From contig NZ_VTXD01000029.1 in the NCBI RefSeq assembly GCF_013114625.1, positions 1 through 63,411 of the forward strand: DNA of 63,411 bases, written 5' to 3'. The notes under the pieces were generated by a model. The model was not told the origin of the DNA. It worked only from the letters and a program-made list of their open reading frames with translations, and did no database searches. The DNA is from Vibrio sp. 99-70-13A1. Its GTDB lineage: Bacteria; Pseudomonadota; Gammaproteobacteria; Enterobacterales; Vibrionaceae. The translations under genes were made by a program, and so were the position numbers. This document shows positions 18,934 through 27,223 of the stretch, piece after piece (position 1 is the first letter of the stretch; every line of letters begins with the position of its first letter).

Positions 18934-19031
18934 CTTGTCCTATTTTACGTTGATAAGTGGTTATTAGGGGTGCAGCAAACCCTCCAAATAAAGTCTTGGA
19001 TGGTTATATCGATATTAAATAGTCTTGATTT

Positions 19032-19059
19032 ACTTTTTACTTTTTACTTTTTACTTTTT
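19032..19059. repeat. Tandem repeat ACTTTTT x4
   Basis: Four perfect 7-base copies of ACTTTTT, with a partial fifth, in the gap upstream of the amylase gene (about 100 bases from its start). A unit change would alter spacing in that promoter region. Confidence 0.8.
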
Positions 19060-19062
19060 ACT

Positions 19063-19090
19063 AAAAATAACCCCTATATATATTTAGGGG
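19063..19090 (-). terminator. Terminator-like hairpin after malK
   Basis: CCCCTA (19071-19076) pairs with TAGGGG (19085-19090); read on the minus strand the hairpin is followed by TTATTTTTAG. It lies about 30 bases past the malK stop and would end the transcript before the amylase gene. Confidence 0.6.
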
Positions 19091-19122
19091 ATATTTAAAG
19101 AGCGAGAGTTGTGGTTAATAAT

Positions 19123-20244
19123 TTACAAGGTTATATTTTCTTCTGTTTCCGCATCAAATATATGACAGAACCCTGAATCAAAATTAAACCTCACATTACT
19201 GCCAATATCCGAGGTGGTAATAGTTTGATTATTAACACGAGCAACAATTTCATTATTACCAATTCTAAAGTACAAATACTTTTCATTACCTAAGTTTTCG
19301 ACGACGGTTAATTCACCAAGGTGAACATTCACCGTTTCATCATCGTTAGCTAAATCAATATGCTCAGGTCGAATACCTAAACACACTGGCTTATCTATAT
19401 AGTTAAGCAACTTCTCTTGCTTATCTTTAGGGATAATAATTTGGGCACCAGGTGCAAGTTCTACGTAAATATCGTCACCAAGTTTGCGTAAGGTTGTGCT
19501 CACTAAATTCATCGCTGGTGAACCAATAAAGCCCGCTACAAATTTATTTTTTGGGTAATTATAAAGATTGGAAGGGGTATCTACTTGCATGATGTTGCCT
19601 TGGTTTAACACACAAATTCTATCCCCTAGCGTTAGCGCTTCTGTCTGATCATGTGTCACATAGATCATTGTTGCCGGGTTGCCCTCTTCTTTCAAAGACT
19701 GATGCAATTGAGCAATTTTAACTCGCATTGAAACACGCAATTTGGCGTCAAGGTTAGACAGTGGTTCATCAAACAAGAATACATCCGGTTTACGTACAAT
19801 CGCTCGTCCCACGGCTACACGCTGGCGTTGTCCACCCGACATTTCTTTCGGTTTACGATAAAGCAAATCTGTAATTTCTAATTTTTCAGCCGCTTCTTCA
19901 ACACGTTGTTTGATCTCTTCTTTCGGCTTTTTCTGCATCTTTAGACCAAAAGCCATGTTGTCAAAAACCGTTTTATGCGGGTAAAGCGCATAGTTTTGGA
20001 ACACCATTGCAATGCCACGATCTTTAGGAGGTAAATCATTAACGACTTGATCACCAATACGAATATCACCACCTGAAATACTTTCAAGACCCGCTATCAT
20101 GCGTAGTGTGGTGGACTTAGCACAACCAGATGGACCCACGAATACCATGAACTCACCTTCATGAATATCTAAGTTAATTCCATGTACAGCTTTAAAGCCA
20201 TTGTCGTATTCTTTTTCTACTTTGCGTAGGCTAACTGTTGCCAT
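19123..20244 (-). CDS. malK: MalK/MsmX-type ABC transporter ATPase
   Basis: A 373-residue ATPase for a carbohydrate ABC importer of the CUT1 class. Walker A is GPSGCAKST (37-45), where the last glycine before the lysine is Ala42 instead of the usual Gly. The signature is MSGGQRQRVAVGRA and Walker B ends VFLFDEPLSNLD. The C-terminal third is the MalK TOBE regulatory domain (GIRPEHIDLA and beyond). It should power the MalF/MalG-like permease encoded on the opposite arm. It has its own 225-base upstream gap holding a repeated motif array (20327-20388), so it may be separately promoted. The C-terminal domain has a free-standing homologue two genes upstream. Confidence 0.92.
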   Translation of the reverse strand: MATVSLRKVEKEYDNGFKAVHGINLDIHEGEFMVFVGPSGCAKSTTLRMIAGLESISGGDIRIGDQVVNDLPPKDRGIAMVFQNYALYPHKTVFDNMAFGLKMQKKPKEEIKQRVEEAAEKLEITDLLYRKPKEMSGGQRQRVAVGRAIVRKPDVFLFDEPLSNLDAKLRVSMRVKIAQLHQSLKEEGNPATMIYVTHDQTEALTLGDRICVLNQGNIMQVDTPSNLYNYPKNKFVAGFIGSPAMNLVSTTLRKLGDDIYVELAPGAQIIIPKDKQEKLLNYIDKPVCLGIRPEHIDLANDDETVNVHLGELTVVENLGNEKYLYFRIGNNEIVARVNNQTITTSDIGSNVRFNFDSGFCHIFDAETEENITL

Positions 20245-20326
20245 TTGATACTCCGCATACGGGTTATATACTCAAGTGTAAAAATAAGGCTCACTTGGTA
20301 TCGCTTATTCAAAAAATTAAAACTGT

Positions 20327-20388
20327 CTATTTAGCGAATAGTTCTACTTAGCGAGTGATTCTAAAGAGTAAAAACACTCGCTAAATAG
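20327..20388. promoter_or_regulatory. Three copies of CTAYTTAGCGA upstream of malK
   Basis: CTATTTAGCGA (20327-20337) and CTACTTAGCGA (20344-20354) are direct copies 17 bases apart; an inverted copy TCGCTAAATAG lies at 20378-20388. Copies two and three form a perfect 10-base inverted repeat, TTAGCGAGTG/CACTCGCTAA, with a 17-base spacer. The cluster sits 80-145 bases upstream of the malK start and looks like a regulator binding array. The 14-mer AACACTCGCTAAAT at 20373 recurs exactly at 20821-20834 inside the lipoprotein gene. Confidence 0.5.
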
Positions 20389-20398
20389 GCAAAAGAAG

Positions 20399-20457
20399 AG
20401 AGTACTTAGTCACTTATAGGTGAACCTAAAGACTTTGAAGATCGATTAGTACTCTCA
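20399..20457 (-). terminator. Long imperfect hairpin after the lipoprotein gene
   Basis: GAGAGTACT near 20399 is complementary to AGTACTCTC near 20449, enclosing a smaller hairpin (TAGGT/ACCTA). Read on the minus strand it is followed by TTCTTTT. It could terminate the porin-to-lipoprotein transcript ahead of malK. Confidence 0.4.
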
Positions 20458-20469
20458 ACGGAAATAATG

Positions 20470-20952
20470 CTATTTACACGCCTTTATAAGAGCTCGTACT
20501 GGTTTCTTATCCTTATTGATCTCAATACTCCACAAGTATTTTCCATCTTCAGGGATGTTTACTGTTGTATTTTTTGCAAAACCACCACGTTTCAGTTCTT
20601 TTTCATAGCCTACAAGCATCTCTTTGCCTGCAGCAGTAAATTGAGGATTCCAACTCATGGTTGCAAACTGTAAGCTTACATTTCCTGCTTTTTCTTCACT
20701 CACTACTTGGTAGATACCATTACCTTTATGAGACATCTGGCGGTTATCCATGTGCATCCACTGGCCGTCAGGGAAAGTACCAATCACAAACAGTGAAGGG
20801 CGAATAGGACCACGGTCTTCAACACTCGCTAAATTACAGTCAGCAAAAGGACCAGTAGCAAGGTTTTGAGCAACTGCTGGAGCATCTGAAGTGCTTGCAC
20901 ACCCCATTAATGCAGAAGACAAAAGAGCAGTAAGCAGCAGAGTACGTTTCAT
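20470..20952 (-). CDS. Lipoprotein of the maltodextrin locus, carbohydrate-binding-like
   Basis: A 160-residue lipoprotein with signal peptide and lipobox LMGC (cysteine 18). The rest resembles the small beta-sandwich that precedes the barrel in the neighbouring amylase: FVIGTFPDGQWMHMDNRQM here against YFRGTANNWQTESMVKVKP there, then a GNGIYQVV strand. I infer a surface or periplasmic glucan-binding lipoprotein that helps capture maltodextrins; no catalytic residues are seen. It lies 25 bases after the TOBE-domain gene in the same direction, so they are probably co-transcribed. Confidence 0.6.
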   Translation of the reverse strand: MKRTLLLTALLSSALMGCASTSDAPAVAQNLATGPFADCNLASVEDRGPIRPSLFVIGTFPDGQWMHMDNRQMSHKGNGIYQVVSEEKAGNVSLQFATMSWNPQFTAAGKEMLVGYEKELKRGGFAKNTTVNIPEDGKYLWSIEINKDKKPVRALIKACK

Positions 20953-20977
20953 TATAAATTCCTTATTATTCTAATCA

Positions 20978-21379
20978 TTAAATAGTCAGATTCATCTTCG
21001 TGTCATGATCGAAAATATGACTAAAGTAAGTATCAAAGTTCACGTTAAAATATTTACCAATATCATCGGTATTCAAAACTTTATTTCTAACCTTTGAAAC
21101 AAACAGTTTATGTTCAATATTAAAAATAAGGTTATAGCCATTATTCTGTTTTTGTAACTCAGTAAACTGACCTTCTACGGTATTCAATTTATCATTATCA
21201 TCGGCTAGATAAATGAAATCAGGTCGGATACCAAACTTAACTTTTTCGTTAATATAGTTGGATAAGCATTCTTGGTGATGAAGCGGGATATTTAATGTGG
21301 AGTTATCTCCTAGCTCTAAATACACACCTTCAAAACCATCTCTTATATAAGCATCAACAATATTAATTGATTCGTTCAT
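20978..21379 (-). CDS. Free-standing MalK-type TOBE regulatory domain
   Basis: A 133-residue protein that aligns along nearly its whole length with the C-terminal regulatory domain of the MalK encoded just downstream. Matching blocks are INIVDAY/MNLVSTT, VYLELGD/IYVELAP, KFGIRPDFIYLADD/CLGIRPEHIDLAND, VSKVRNK/VARVNNQ, DDIGKYFNVNFDTYFSHIFD/SDIGSNVRFNFDSGFCHIFD and NLTI/NITL. There is no Walker A, signature or Walker B, so it cannot hydrolyse ATP. In E. coli this domain of MalK binds MalT and EIIA-Glc. A soluble copy could compete for such partners or exchange into the MalK dimer; that is inference. It sits 21 bases after the LpxD-like gene in one operon. Confidence 0.8.
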   Translation of the reverse strand: MNESINIVDAYIRDGFEGVYLELGDNSTLNIPLHHQECLSNYINEKVKFGIRPDFIYLADDNDKLNTVEGQFTELQKQNNGYNLIFNIEHKLFVSKVRNKVLNTDDIGKYFNVNFDTYFSHIFDHDTKMNLTI

Positions 21380-21400
21380 AAAATTATTACTTAATAATAT

Positions 21401-22405
21401 TCATAAATTAAAAACTCTCGCGATAAACCCCTTATTCTTAGGAGATTCATTACTATTCGATTTCTTACTTTCATTTGTTAATTTATTAAGTGTGGCTAAA
21501 TTTTTATAATACGAACGTGCGTCTTTTGCTGGATAGCCAAACAAATCACTATTTTCTGGGAAAGAGTGGCTCACACCTGATTTCGCTTTAACAACCGAGT
21601 TCTTGCCTATCGTGAGGTGTCCAGCAGTGCCAGCTTGACCATGTACAATTACATTATCTTCAAGAATGGTGTGCCCTGCGAAGCCAGTTTGAGAGACTAA
21701 TAAACAATGCTGCCCAATTTTACAGTCATGGCCTATTTGCACTAGGTTATCAATTTTGGTGCCTCGCCCAATCACGGTATTACCCAAGGTGCCACGGTCA
21801 ATTGTGTTGTTACATCCAATTTCAACATCGTCTTGAATAATCACCCGACCAACACTTTCTACGCGTTCATAGCGTGTTAGCTTGCCAGTCATATATTCAA
21901 AACTGTAATTACCTATCGAGTTATTGGAATCGATAGTCACGTTATTACCGATCGCGGTCCCTTCTTTGATAACCGTATTGGCATGAATGGCGACATTATT
22001 ACCTATCGTCACGCCGTTCATGATTTTCACACCGGGCATAAAGTGGCAGTTCTCACCTATTTGACAATGCTTTCCAATATAGACATCTGGAGCATCAGAA
22101 GTATTGCCTTGATCAAACAATTGATACTTATGTACTTTATAAAAGCGCATCAGTTGATTGAGCTTATCGGCATCAAGCTCATCAATAACAATTTTCGTTT
22201 GAGCTTGGGTTTCAAGCACGACTTTTGGTCCAACAATGACATCCGCTAAAGTTTCAGAAAGCCCCTTAAGATCTGACTTAGCAAATACTATCGCTAACCC
22301 TCCTTTCTCATCGCTTGATACTGGGCGAATCGTTGATATCTCTATCGACTCATCACCTACCACTTTACCACCAAGGATTTGAGCAATTTCTGAAACTTTG
22401 AGCAT
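21401..22405 (-). CDS. LpxD-family acyltransferase paralogue in the maltodextrin operon
   Basis: A 334-residue left-handed beta-helix acyltransferase. The N-terminal region resembles the LpxD uridine-binding domain, and hexapeptide repeats run from about residue 105 to 290. LpxD-like motifs are GRVIIQDDVEIGCNNTIDRG and LVQIGHDCKIG, with His226 at the position of the LpxD catalytic base. LpxD adds the N-linked acyl chain to the lipid A precursor, but the housekeeping gene normally sits in the bamA-lpxD-fabZ-lpxA operon. This copy lies between a porin and a MalK TOBE domain, 20 bases after the porin. It may modify lipid A or an unrelated sugar nucleotide; its role here is unknown. Confidence 0.78.
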   Translation of the reverse strand: MLKVSEIAQILGGKVVGDESIEISTIRPVSSDEKGGLAIVFAKSDLKGLSETLADVIVGPKVVLETQAQTKIVIDELDADKLNQLMRFYKVHKYQLFDQGNTSDAPDVYIGKHCQIGENCHFMPGVKIMNGVTIGNNVAIHANTVIKEGTAIGNNVTIDSNNSIGNYSFEYMTGKLTRYERVESVGRVIIQDDVEIGCNNTIDRGTLGNTVIGRGTKIDNLVQIGHDCKIGQHCLLVSQTGFAGHTILEDNVIVHGQAGTAGHLTIGKNSVVKAKSGVSHSFPENSDLFGYPAKDARSYYKNLATLNKLTNESKKSNSNESPKNKGFIARVFNL

Positions 22406-22425
22406 AATGTCCGACCTACTATTTA

Positions 22426-23445
22426 TTAAAAGCGGTATAAAGCTTGTAAGAAGAGGGTATTTTGTTCAACCACTTTTTCATCACCTGCATATTGAGCAGC
22501 ATTCGATGTTTCAGTGTCTTTCGCCCATTCATATTCAGCTTTCATTAACCAATCATCACCTACAGCTTGCTCATAGCCTACTGTCGCTTTACGAATATCT
22601 TTGAAGTAGTCGTCGTTACTGCCAATGCCATTCGTTTCGTTTTCACCGATACGCGCTCTCACATACATAGTACCTGCATCATCAAAGCTGTATTGAACGA
22701 TTGGCTCAGCGTATTTTTCAGTAAAGTCACTGACTTTATTGCCGTTTGCGTCGTTTTCTTTAATTTGGTAGAAAAACTCAACACCCATTTCCCAATTACC
22801 AAAACGCTTATATGGCTTGAAGAGTAAACTATATCCCTCTTCTTTTATCGTGCCCCACGCACTCTTATCTTCATCATTCAATAAATATTCAAGGTTTGAA
22901 TAGAAACCAGCGCCATACTCATTATCCCAATAGGTTAGATAGGGTCTAAAGCTGTGTTCCGTTGTGGTATGGCGCAATCCACTAACACCTGCCGTGGTAT
23001 ATATCTGGCTTCTTGTATATTCGATGTCATAGACCGCACCAGTCGCCCAGCCACTGCCTATGTTAAAACCTTTGTTCAATGACAAAAGATGCTTGTAGCC
23101 ATCTTCTGTTTCAGAATAATGACTTCCGTCCTGCTTGATTAACTCTTTCTTACGGTCTTCCAATTTAAACGCATACAGAGCCGACATGTTCCACTTTGCA
23201 TTTTTGTAGAACAAACTGACTACTTCGTGAGTCCTAGTTTTCTCAGTAGATTCAGTCCCCCCCCACTGCGCCCAGTCGGTAGTCGTTTTGTATTCATACT
23301 CAACGGATGATCCAACGTGACCGCCAAACTGCATAGCTTCATCAAAAAAAGTATCTTCAGGTGCAAAGCCTCGGTCGCTTGCTAGTGCAGTGGTGCTAAT
23401 GAGTAGGGTGTTAGCTATCACTACAGACAATATTGTTCGTTTCAC
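22426..23445 (-). CDS. Outer-membrane porin for maltodextrins (OmpG/CymA-like role)
   Basis: A 339-residue outer-membrane beta-barrel protein. The signal peptide ends at TTALA (about residue 22) and the chain consists of alternating amphipathic strands ending in LFLQALYRF, with the terminal phenylalanine that outer-membrane assembly recognises. It is not a classical LamB. Size and setting suggest a monomeric OmpG- or CymA-like channel for linear or cyclic maltodextrins. It is the first gene of the leftward arm, divergent from the binding-protein gene, so both arms likely share the control region at 23446-23853. Function is inferred from context more than from sequence. Confidence 0.7.
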   Translation of the reverse strand: MKRTILSVVIANTLLISTTALASDRGFAPEDTFFDEAMQFGGHVGSSVEYEYKTTTDWAQWGGTESTEKTRTHEVVSLFYKNAKWNMSALYAFKLEDRKKELIKQDGSHYSETEDGYKHLLSLNKGFNIGSGWATGAVYDIEYTRSQIYTTAGVSGLRHTTTEHSFRPYLTYWDNEYGAGFYSNLEYLLNDEDKSAWGTIKEEGYSLLFKPYKRFGNWEMGVEFFYQIKENDANGNKVSDFTEKYAEPIVQYSFDDAGTMYVRARIGENETNGIGSNDDYFKDIRKATVGYEQAVGDDWLMKAEYEWAKDTETSNAAQYAGDEKVVEQNTLFLQALYRF

Positions 23446-23738
23446 AGTATTTCCTTATTAATCCGGCAATGGAGTTATTTTTAATAATTCTGGCCACGAA
23501 TTTTAGTAGTTCACGTTGAACGCCTAATTATTGTTCTGCATTTATTTTTATTTTTCTTCCTATAGAAATGATATATGAGACATTGGTCACCTTTACCTAT
23601 GGAAATAATTGACCACCATCACGAATAGTAGGGTTTTCACCAACCTAAGCGTCAAATTGAGCCTAGTTCTTGCTGCCGTTCCTTAACTAACCAGGTTTCA
23701 TACATAACAAGCTACAATACTATTAAACCTGTAAATAT

Positions 23739-23754
23739 AGTGACACAAATCACA
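23739..23754. promoter_or_regulatory. CRP-like site
   Basis: AGTGA-N6-TCACA matches the CRP consensus TGTGA-N6-TCACA in nine of ten key positions. It lies upstream of the -35 of the binding-protein promoter, a normal place for class I activation, and catabolite control of this locus is expected. Confidence 0.6.
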
Positions 23755-23782
23755 AACACACTTCTATTCCACTCAATTCGTA

Positions 23783-23808
23783 TTGACATATTTTGGTCGA
23801 GACATAAC
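23783..23808 (+). promoter_or_regulatory. Candidate sigma-70 promoter of the importer operon
   Basis: A perfect -35 TTGACA (23783-23788) is followed after 14-16 bases by CATAAC or TAACCT as possible -10. The -10 is poor, fitting an activated promoter. It lies about 50 bases upstream of the binding-protein ATG. Confidence 0.45.
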
Positions 23809-23809
23809 C

Positions 23810-23832
23810 TAGTAGTATCTTATGAACTACTA
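23810..23832. promoter_or_regulatory. Candidate operator, inverted repeat TAGTAGT/ACTACTA
   Basis: Perfect 7-base arms (23810-23816 and 23826-23832) are separated by nine bases, directly downstream of the candidate -10. The position suits a repressor operator; the TrmB-like protein encoded at the end of this operon is the obvious candidate to bind it. Confidence 0.45.
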
Positions 23833-23853
23833 CTTTGATTGTGCGGTGTGGAT

Positions 23854-25080
23854 ATGAAAAAAAATCTATTTACGACAACGTTAATGGCTGCAGCTTTAGT
23901 ATCAGGATTCGCTTGTGCTGAAGAAATTGTGCCAGAAAGCGGTGCAGAGCTATTAATTTGGACAGATAAATCAACTGTCGATTACATGGAATATGCAGCT
24001 GAATCTTTCAACAAAGATTTCGCCCAAGATATTAAGTTCTCATTTAGAGGGCTTGCACCCATCGACTCGGCATCTCGACTGATTCAGGATGGTGGCTCAG
24101 CGCGTGTTGCTGACGTTGCCGAGATTGAACATGACCTACTGGGGCGCTTAGTTGTTGCCGGTGGCGCAATGGAAAATCTAGTCTCTGCAGACCGAATCAA
24201 TAGTACATTCATGCAAAATGCTATCAGTGCGTCACAAGCAGAAGGCGGCAGTTATGGCTTTCCTGTCAGCTTCGCAACAACGGCTCTTTTCTATAACAAA
24301 GATCTACTGCCTGAAGCGCCTGAAAACTTTGAGGAACTCATTGAGTTTTCAAAATCCTTCAACAGTAAAAAAGAGCATAAGTACGCCTTACTTTGGGATA
24401 TCCAAAATTACTACGAGTCACGTATGTTCGTCACACTCTATGGCGCTTATGAGTTTGGTAATAACGGGACGGATGCAAAAGATATTGGCATTGACTCTGA
24501 AAAGGCTCAACAAGGTTTAGAGGCAATGAAGAAACTGCGCGTTGCTAATGACTCTAACCCTATTGATATGCGTAACCCGCAAGTTCGCCGTGGTTTATTT
24601 AGCGAAGGTAAAGTCGCCGCGATTATCGATGGTCCGTGGGCGATTCAAGGTTATAAAAACTCAGGCATCAACTTTGGGGTTGTGCCTATGCCTAAATTAG
24701 AAGGTCAGCAACCTCGTACTTTCTCAACAGTTAGGCTTGCAGTTGTCTCTTCCTATACTGAATATCCAAGAGCAGCTCAATTATTTGCTGACTACCTCAC
24801 GACCGACAAAATGCTCAAGAAACGTTACGAAATGGCACAAGCTATCCCGCCAGTTCAAACCGTTATGGAAGAGATTATCGTCGATGCTGACGAAGCAACT
24901 TACGCCATTATCACTCAAAGTTTCTATTCAGACGCTATGCCTTCAGTACCTGAGATGGGGTTCATTTGGTCGCCAATGGCAAGTGCAATTACGGCATTTT
25001 GGGTAAATGATAAGTCACCAAAAGACGTATTAGACCGAGCTCGCTCAATTATCGAAGAACAGATCGAACTCCAAGAGTAA
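23854..25080 (+). CDS. Maltodextrin/cyclodextrin ABC substrate-binding protein
   Basis: A 408-residue periplasmic binding protein of the MalE type. The signal peptide is MKKNLFTTTLMAAALVSGFACA, and the mature start leads into ELLIWTDKSTVDYMEYAAESF, the first strand and helix of family 1 binding proteins. I place the start at the ATG at 23854; an upstream GTG at 23839 would add five residues ahead of a complete signal peptide. It is the first gene of the rightward arm and lies 9 bases before the MalF-like permease gene. It captures the sugar for the ABC importer; substrate size cannot be told from sequence. Confidence 0.88.
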   Translation: MKKNLFTTTLMAAALVSGFACAEEIVPESGAELLIWTDKSTVDYMEYAAESFNKDFAQDIKFSFRGLAPIDSASRLIQDGGSARVADVAEIEHDLLGRLVVAGGAMENLVSADRINSTFMQNAISASQAEGGSYGFPVSFATTALFYNKDLLPEAPENFEELIEFSKSFNSKKEHKYALLWDIQNYYESRMFVTLYGAYEFGNNGTDAKDIGIDSEKAQQGLEAMKKLRVANDSNPIDMRNPQVRRGLFSEGKVAAIIDGPWAIQGYKNSGINFGVVPMPKLEGQQPRTFSTVRLAVVSSYTEYPRAAQLFADYLTTDKMLKKRYEMAQAIPPVQTVMEEIIVDADEATYAIITQSFYSDAMPSVPEMGFIWSPMASAITAFWVNDKSPKDVLDRARSIIEEQIELQE

Positions 25081-25089
25081 AGAGGATCT

Positions 25090-26373
25090 ATGTTGTTATC
25101 AGAGACTAAGCCGGCACCACGAGTGCCTGCTGCTCTCCTCATAATGGGGAGCACACAACTCTTAAAAGGTCACTGGGTAAAAGGTGGCGTATTCTTAGCA
25201 ATGCAGCTAATTACGTTACTGGTTTTCCCTGAGCTACTCTCTTCGCTGAAAGGGTTAGTCACTTTAGGCGACGTAGCTCAAGTGCGTAAAGGCTTTACGA
25301 TCACCCAAGGCGACAACTCAGTATTTATGCTGGTAGAAGGTGTGATCGCCCTACTCTATAGCTTCTTATTCATTTGCTTATATTTAGCCAACGTTAAAGA
25401 TGCAAAAGAAACCCAAAGAACCAACCTGACTTTACGTGAACAGATCAAAGATATTTACGACCAAAAATTCGCATTTATCATGCTGTCCCCTGCTTTTGTA
25501 GCCAGTATTGCTTTCATCATCATGCCGATCATCATTACTGTGATGGTGTCATTTACTAACTATTCTGCTCCTCACCATATCCCACCAAGGAATTTGGTTG
25601 ATTGGGTCGGTTTTAAGAATTTCTTTGCCTTATTTGAGCTTAAAATTTGGTCAAGTACCTTCTTTGGCGTGGCATCCTGGACAGTAATGTGGGCATTTTT
25701 TGCCACTATCTGTACTTGCGGTTTTGGATTTTTGTTGGCGCTTGCATTGCAAAACAAAAACATCAAAGCAAAGAAAGCGTGGCGTTTTGTTTTCATTCTT
25801 CCTTATGCCATTCCAGCCTTTGTGACCTTGTTGATGTTCCGCCTACTTTTGAATGGTATTGGCCCGGTTAACGCGGTATTGAATTCTTGGGGACTAGATT
25901 CTGTTGCTTTCTTATCTGATCCATTTACCGCAAAAATCACGGTTATTGCAGTCAGTGTTTGGGTCGGTGCACCTTACTTTATGCTTCTTATCGCGGGTGC
26001 ATTAACGAATATTCCCGAGGACCTTTACGAAGCCAGTGAAGTGGATGGAGCCAATAAACTCCAGCAGTTCTGGGAAATAACTTTGCCTATGGTATTACAC
26101 CAAGTTGCGCCATCTCTAGTGATGACCTTTGCCCATAACTTCAATAATTTCGGTGCAATTTTCCTATTAACCGAAGGTGGTCCAATAAACCCTGAATATC
26201 GATTTGCTGGTCACACCGACATCTTGATCACTTGGATCTACAAACTGACATTAGATTTCCAGCAGTACCAAATTGCTTCTGTTATCTCAATTGTCATCTT
26301 CTTATTCTTGTCTGGTATTGCTATTTGGCAGTTCCGCCGCATGAATTCCTTTAAAGACGATGTAGGTATGTAA
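25090..26373 (+). CDS. MalF-like ABC permease
   Basis: A 427-residue inner-membrane permease. An N-terminal extra region with two to three helices (to about residue 120) precedes the core of six helices, as in MalF and CymF. The ATPase-coupling EAA loop is YEASEVDGANKLQQFWEITLP near residue 320. It forms the heterodimeric channel with the following MalG-like protein, from which it is separated by a single base, and uses the MalK-type ATPase of the opposite arm. Confidence 0.9.
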   Translation: MLLSETKPAPRVPAALLIMGSTQLLKGHWVKGGVFLAMQLITLLVFPELLSSLKGLVTLGDVAQVRKGFTITQGDNSVFMLVEGVIALLYSFLFICLYLANVKDAKETQRTNLTLREQIKDIYDQKFAFIMLSPAFVASIAFIIMPIIITVMVSFTNYSAPHHIPPRNLVDWVGFKNFFALFELKIWSSTFFGVASWTVMWAFFATICTCGFGFLLALALQNKNIKAKKAWRFVFILPYAIPAFVTLLMFRLLLNGIGPVNAVLNSWGLDSVAFLSDPFTAKITVIAVSVWVGAPYFMLLIAGALTNIPEDLYEASEVDGANKLQQFWEITLPMVLHQVAPSLVMTFAHNFNNFGAIFLLTEGGPINPEYRFAGHTDILITWIYKLTLDFQQYQIASVISIVIFLFLSGIAIWQFRRMNSFKDDVGM

Positions 26374-26374
26374 C

Positions 26375-27208
26375 ATGGATAAGTTTATTGGAAAAATCGG
26401 TACAGCTATCGTTTACCTCTTCTTAATAACCAATGCGTTGTTAGTACTTGGACCGGTAATTTGGACTGTTATGGCGTCATTTAAAGCGGGTAATAACTTA
26501 TTTAGCTCATCGTTTACAGGGATGGAGTTTACTCTTGACCACTACCGAGCACTTTTTACCGACACGCCATATTTTGAGTGGTACAAAAATACGTTCTTCC
26601 TAGCTACCGCCAATATGATTATTTCACTGATCGTGGTAACCATTTCGGCATTTGTATTCTCTCGTTATCGCTTCAATGGAAAACGGAACGTGATGATGAG
26701 TATTTTGGTGTTACAGATGTTCCCTGCGTTTCTATCAATGACCGCTATTTACATTTTATTGTCCAAAATGGGCTTAATTGATACTTACGCTGGCTTACTG
26801 TTTGTTTACGTCACAGGTTCTCTTCCCTTCATGATTTGGCTTGTGAAAGGTTACTTCGACGCTATCCCAACATCATTAGATGAAGCGGCCAAAATTGATG
26901 GCGCAGGTCATATGACGATTTTCTTAGAAATCATTTTACCACTAGCCAAACCTATCCTTGTCTTTGTCGGCTTAGTTTCATTTACAGGACCATGGATGGA
27001 TTTCATTTTGCCAACGCTAATCTTGCGTAGTGAAGAAAAAATGACTCTCGCAATTGGTATCTTCAGTTGGATTTCATCGAACTCCGCTGAGAATTTCACC
27101 TTATTTGCCGCAGGTTCTTTGTTGGTAGCCGTCCCCATCACGTTGCTATTCGTTGCAACACAAAAACACATCACCACTGGTCTCGTCAGCGGTGCAGTAA
27201 AAGAATAA
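26375..27208 (+). CDS. MalG-like ABC permease
   Basis: A 277-residue permease with six predicted helices and the EAA loop LDEAAKIDGAGHMTIFLEII near residue 170. It is the second half of the sugar importer. Length is typical of MalG. It is tightly linked to the MalF-like gene upstream and followed after 15 bases by the cytoplasmic glycosidase gene, so the imported sugar meets its hydrolase directly. Confidence 0.9.
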   Translation: MDKFIGKIGTAIVYLFLITNALLVLGPVIWTVMASFKAGNNLFSSSFTGMEFTLDHYRALFTDTPYFEWYKNTFFLATANMIISLIVVTISAFVFSRYRFNGKRNVMMSILVLQMFPAFLSMTAIYILLSKMGLIDTYAGLLFVYVTGSLPFMIWLVKGYFDAIPTSLDEAAKIDGAGHMTIFLEIILPLAKPILVFVGLVSFTGPWMDFILPTLILRSEEKMTLAIGIFSWISSNSAENFTLFAAGSLLVAVPITLLFVATQKHITTGLVSGAVKE

Positions 27209-27223
27209 CGCTAGGAATACAGC

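Larger units (their letters stand above)
23446..23853. promoter_or_regulatory. Divergent control region of the maltodextrin locus
   Basis: About 400 bases between the porin and the binding protein. Toward the porin there is a spaced inverted repeat TGGTCA/TGACCA (23584-23615, 20-base spacer). Toward the binding protein there are a CRP-like site, a -35/-10 pair and an inverted repeat, listed separately. No ORF. Confidence 0.6.
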
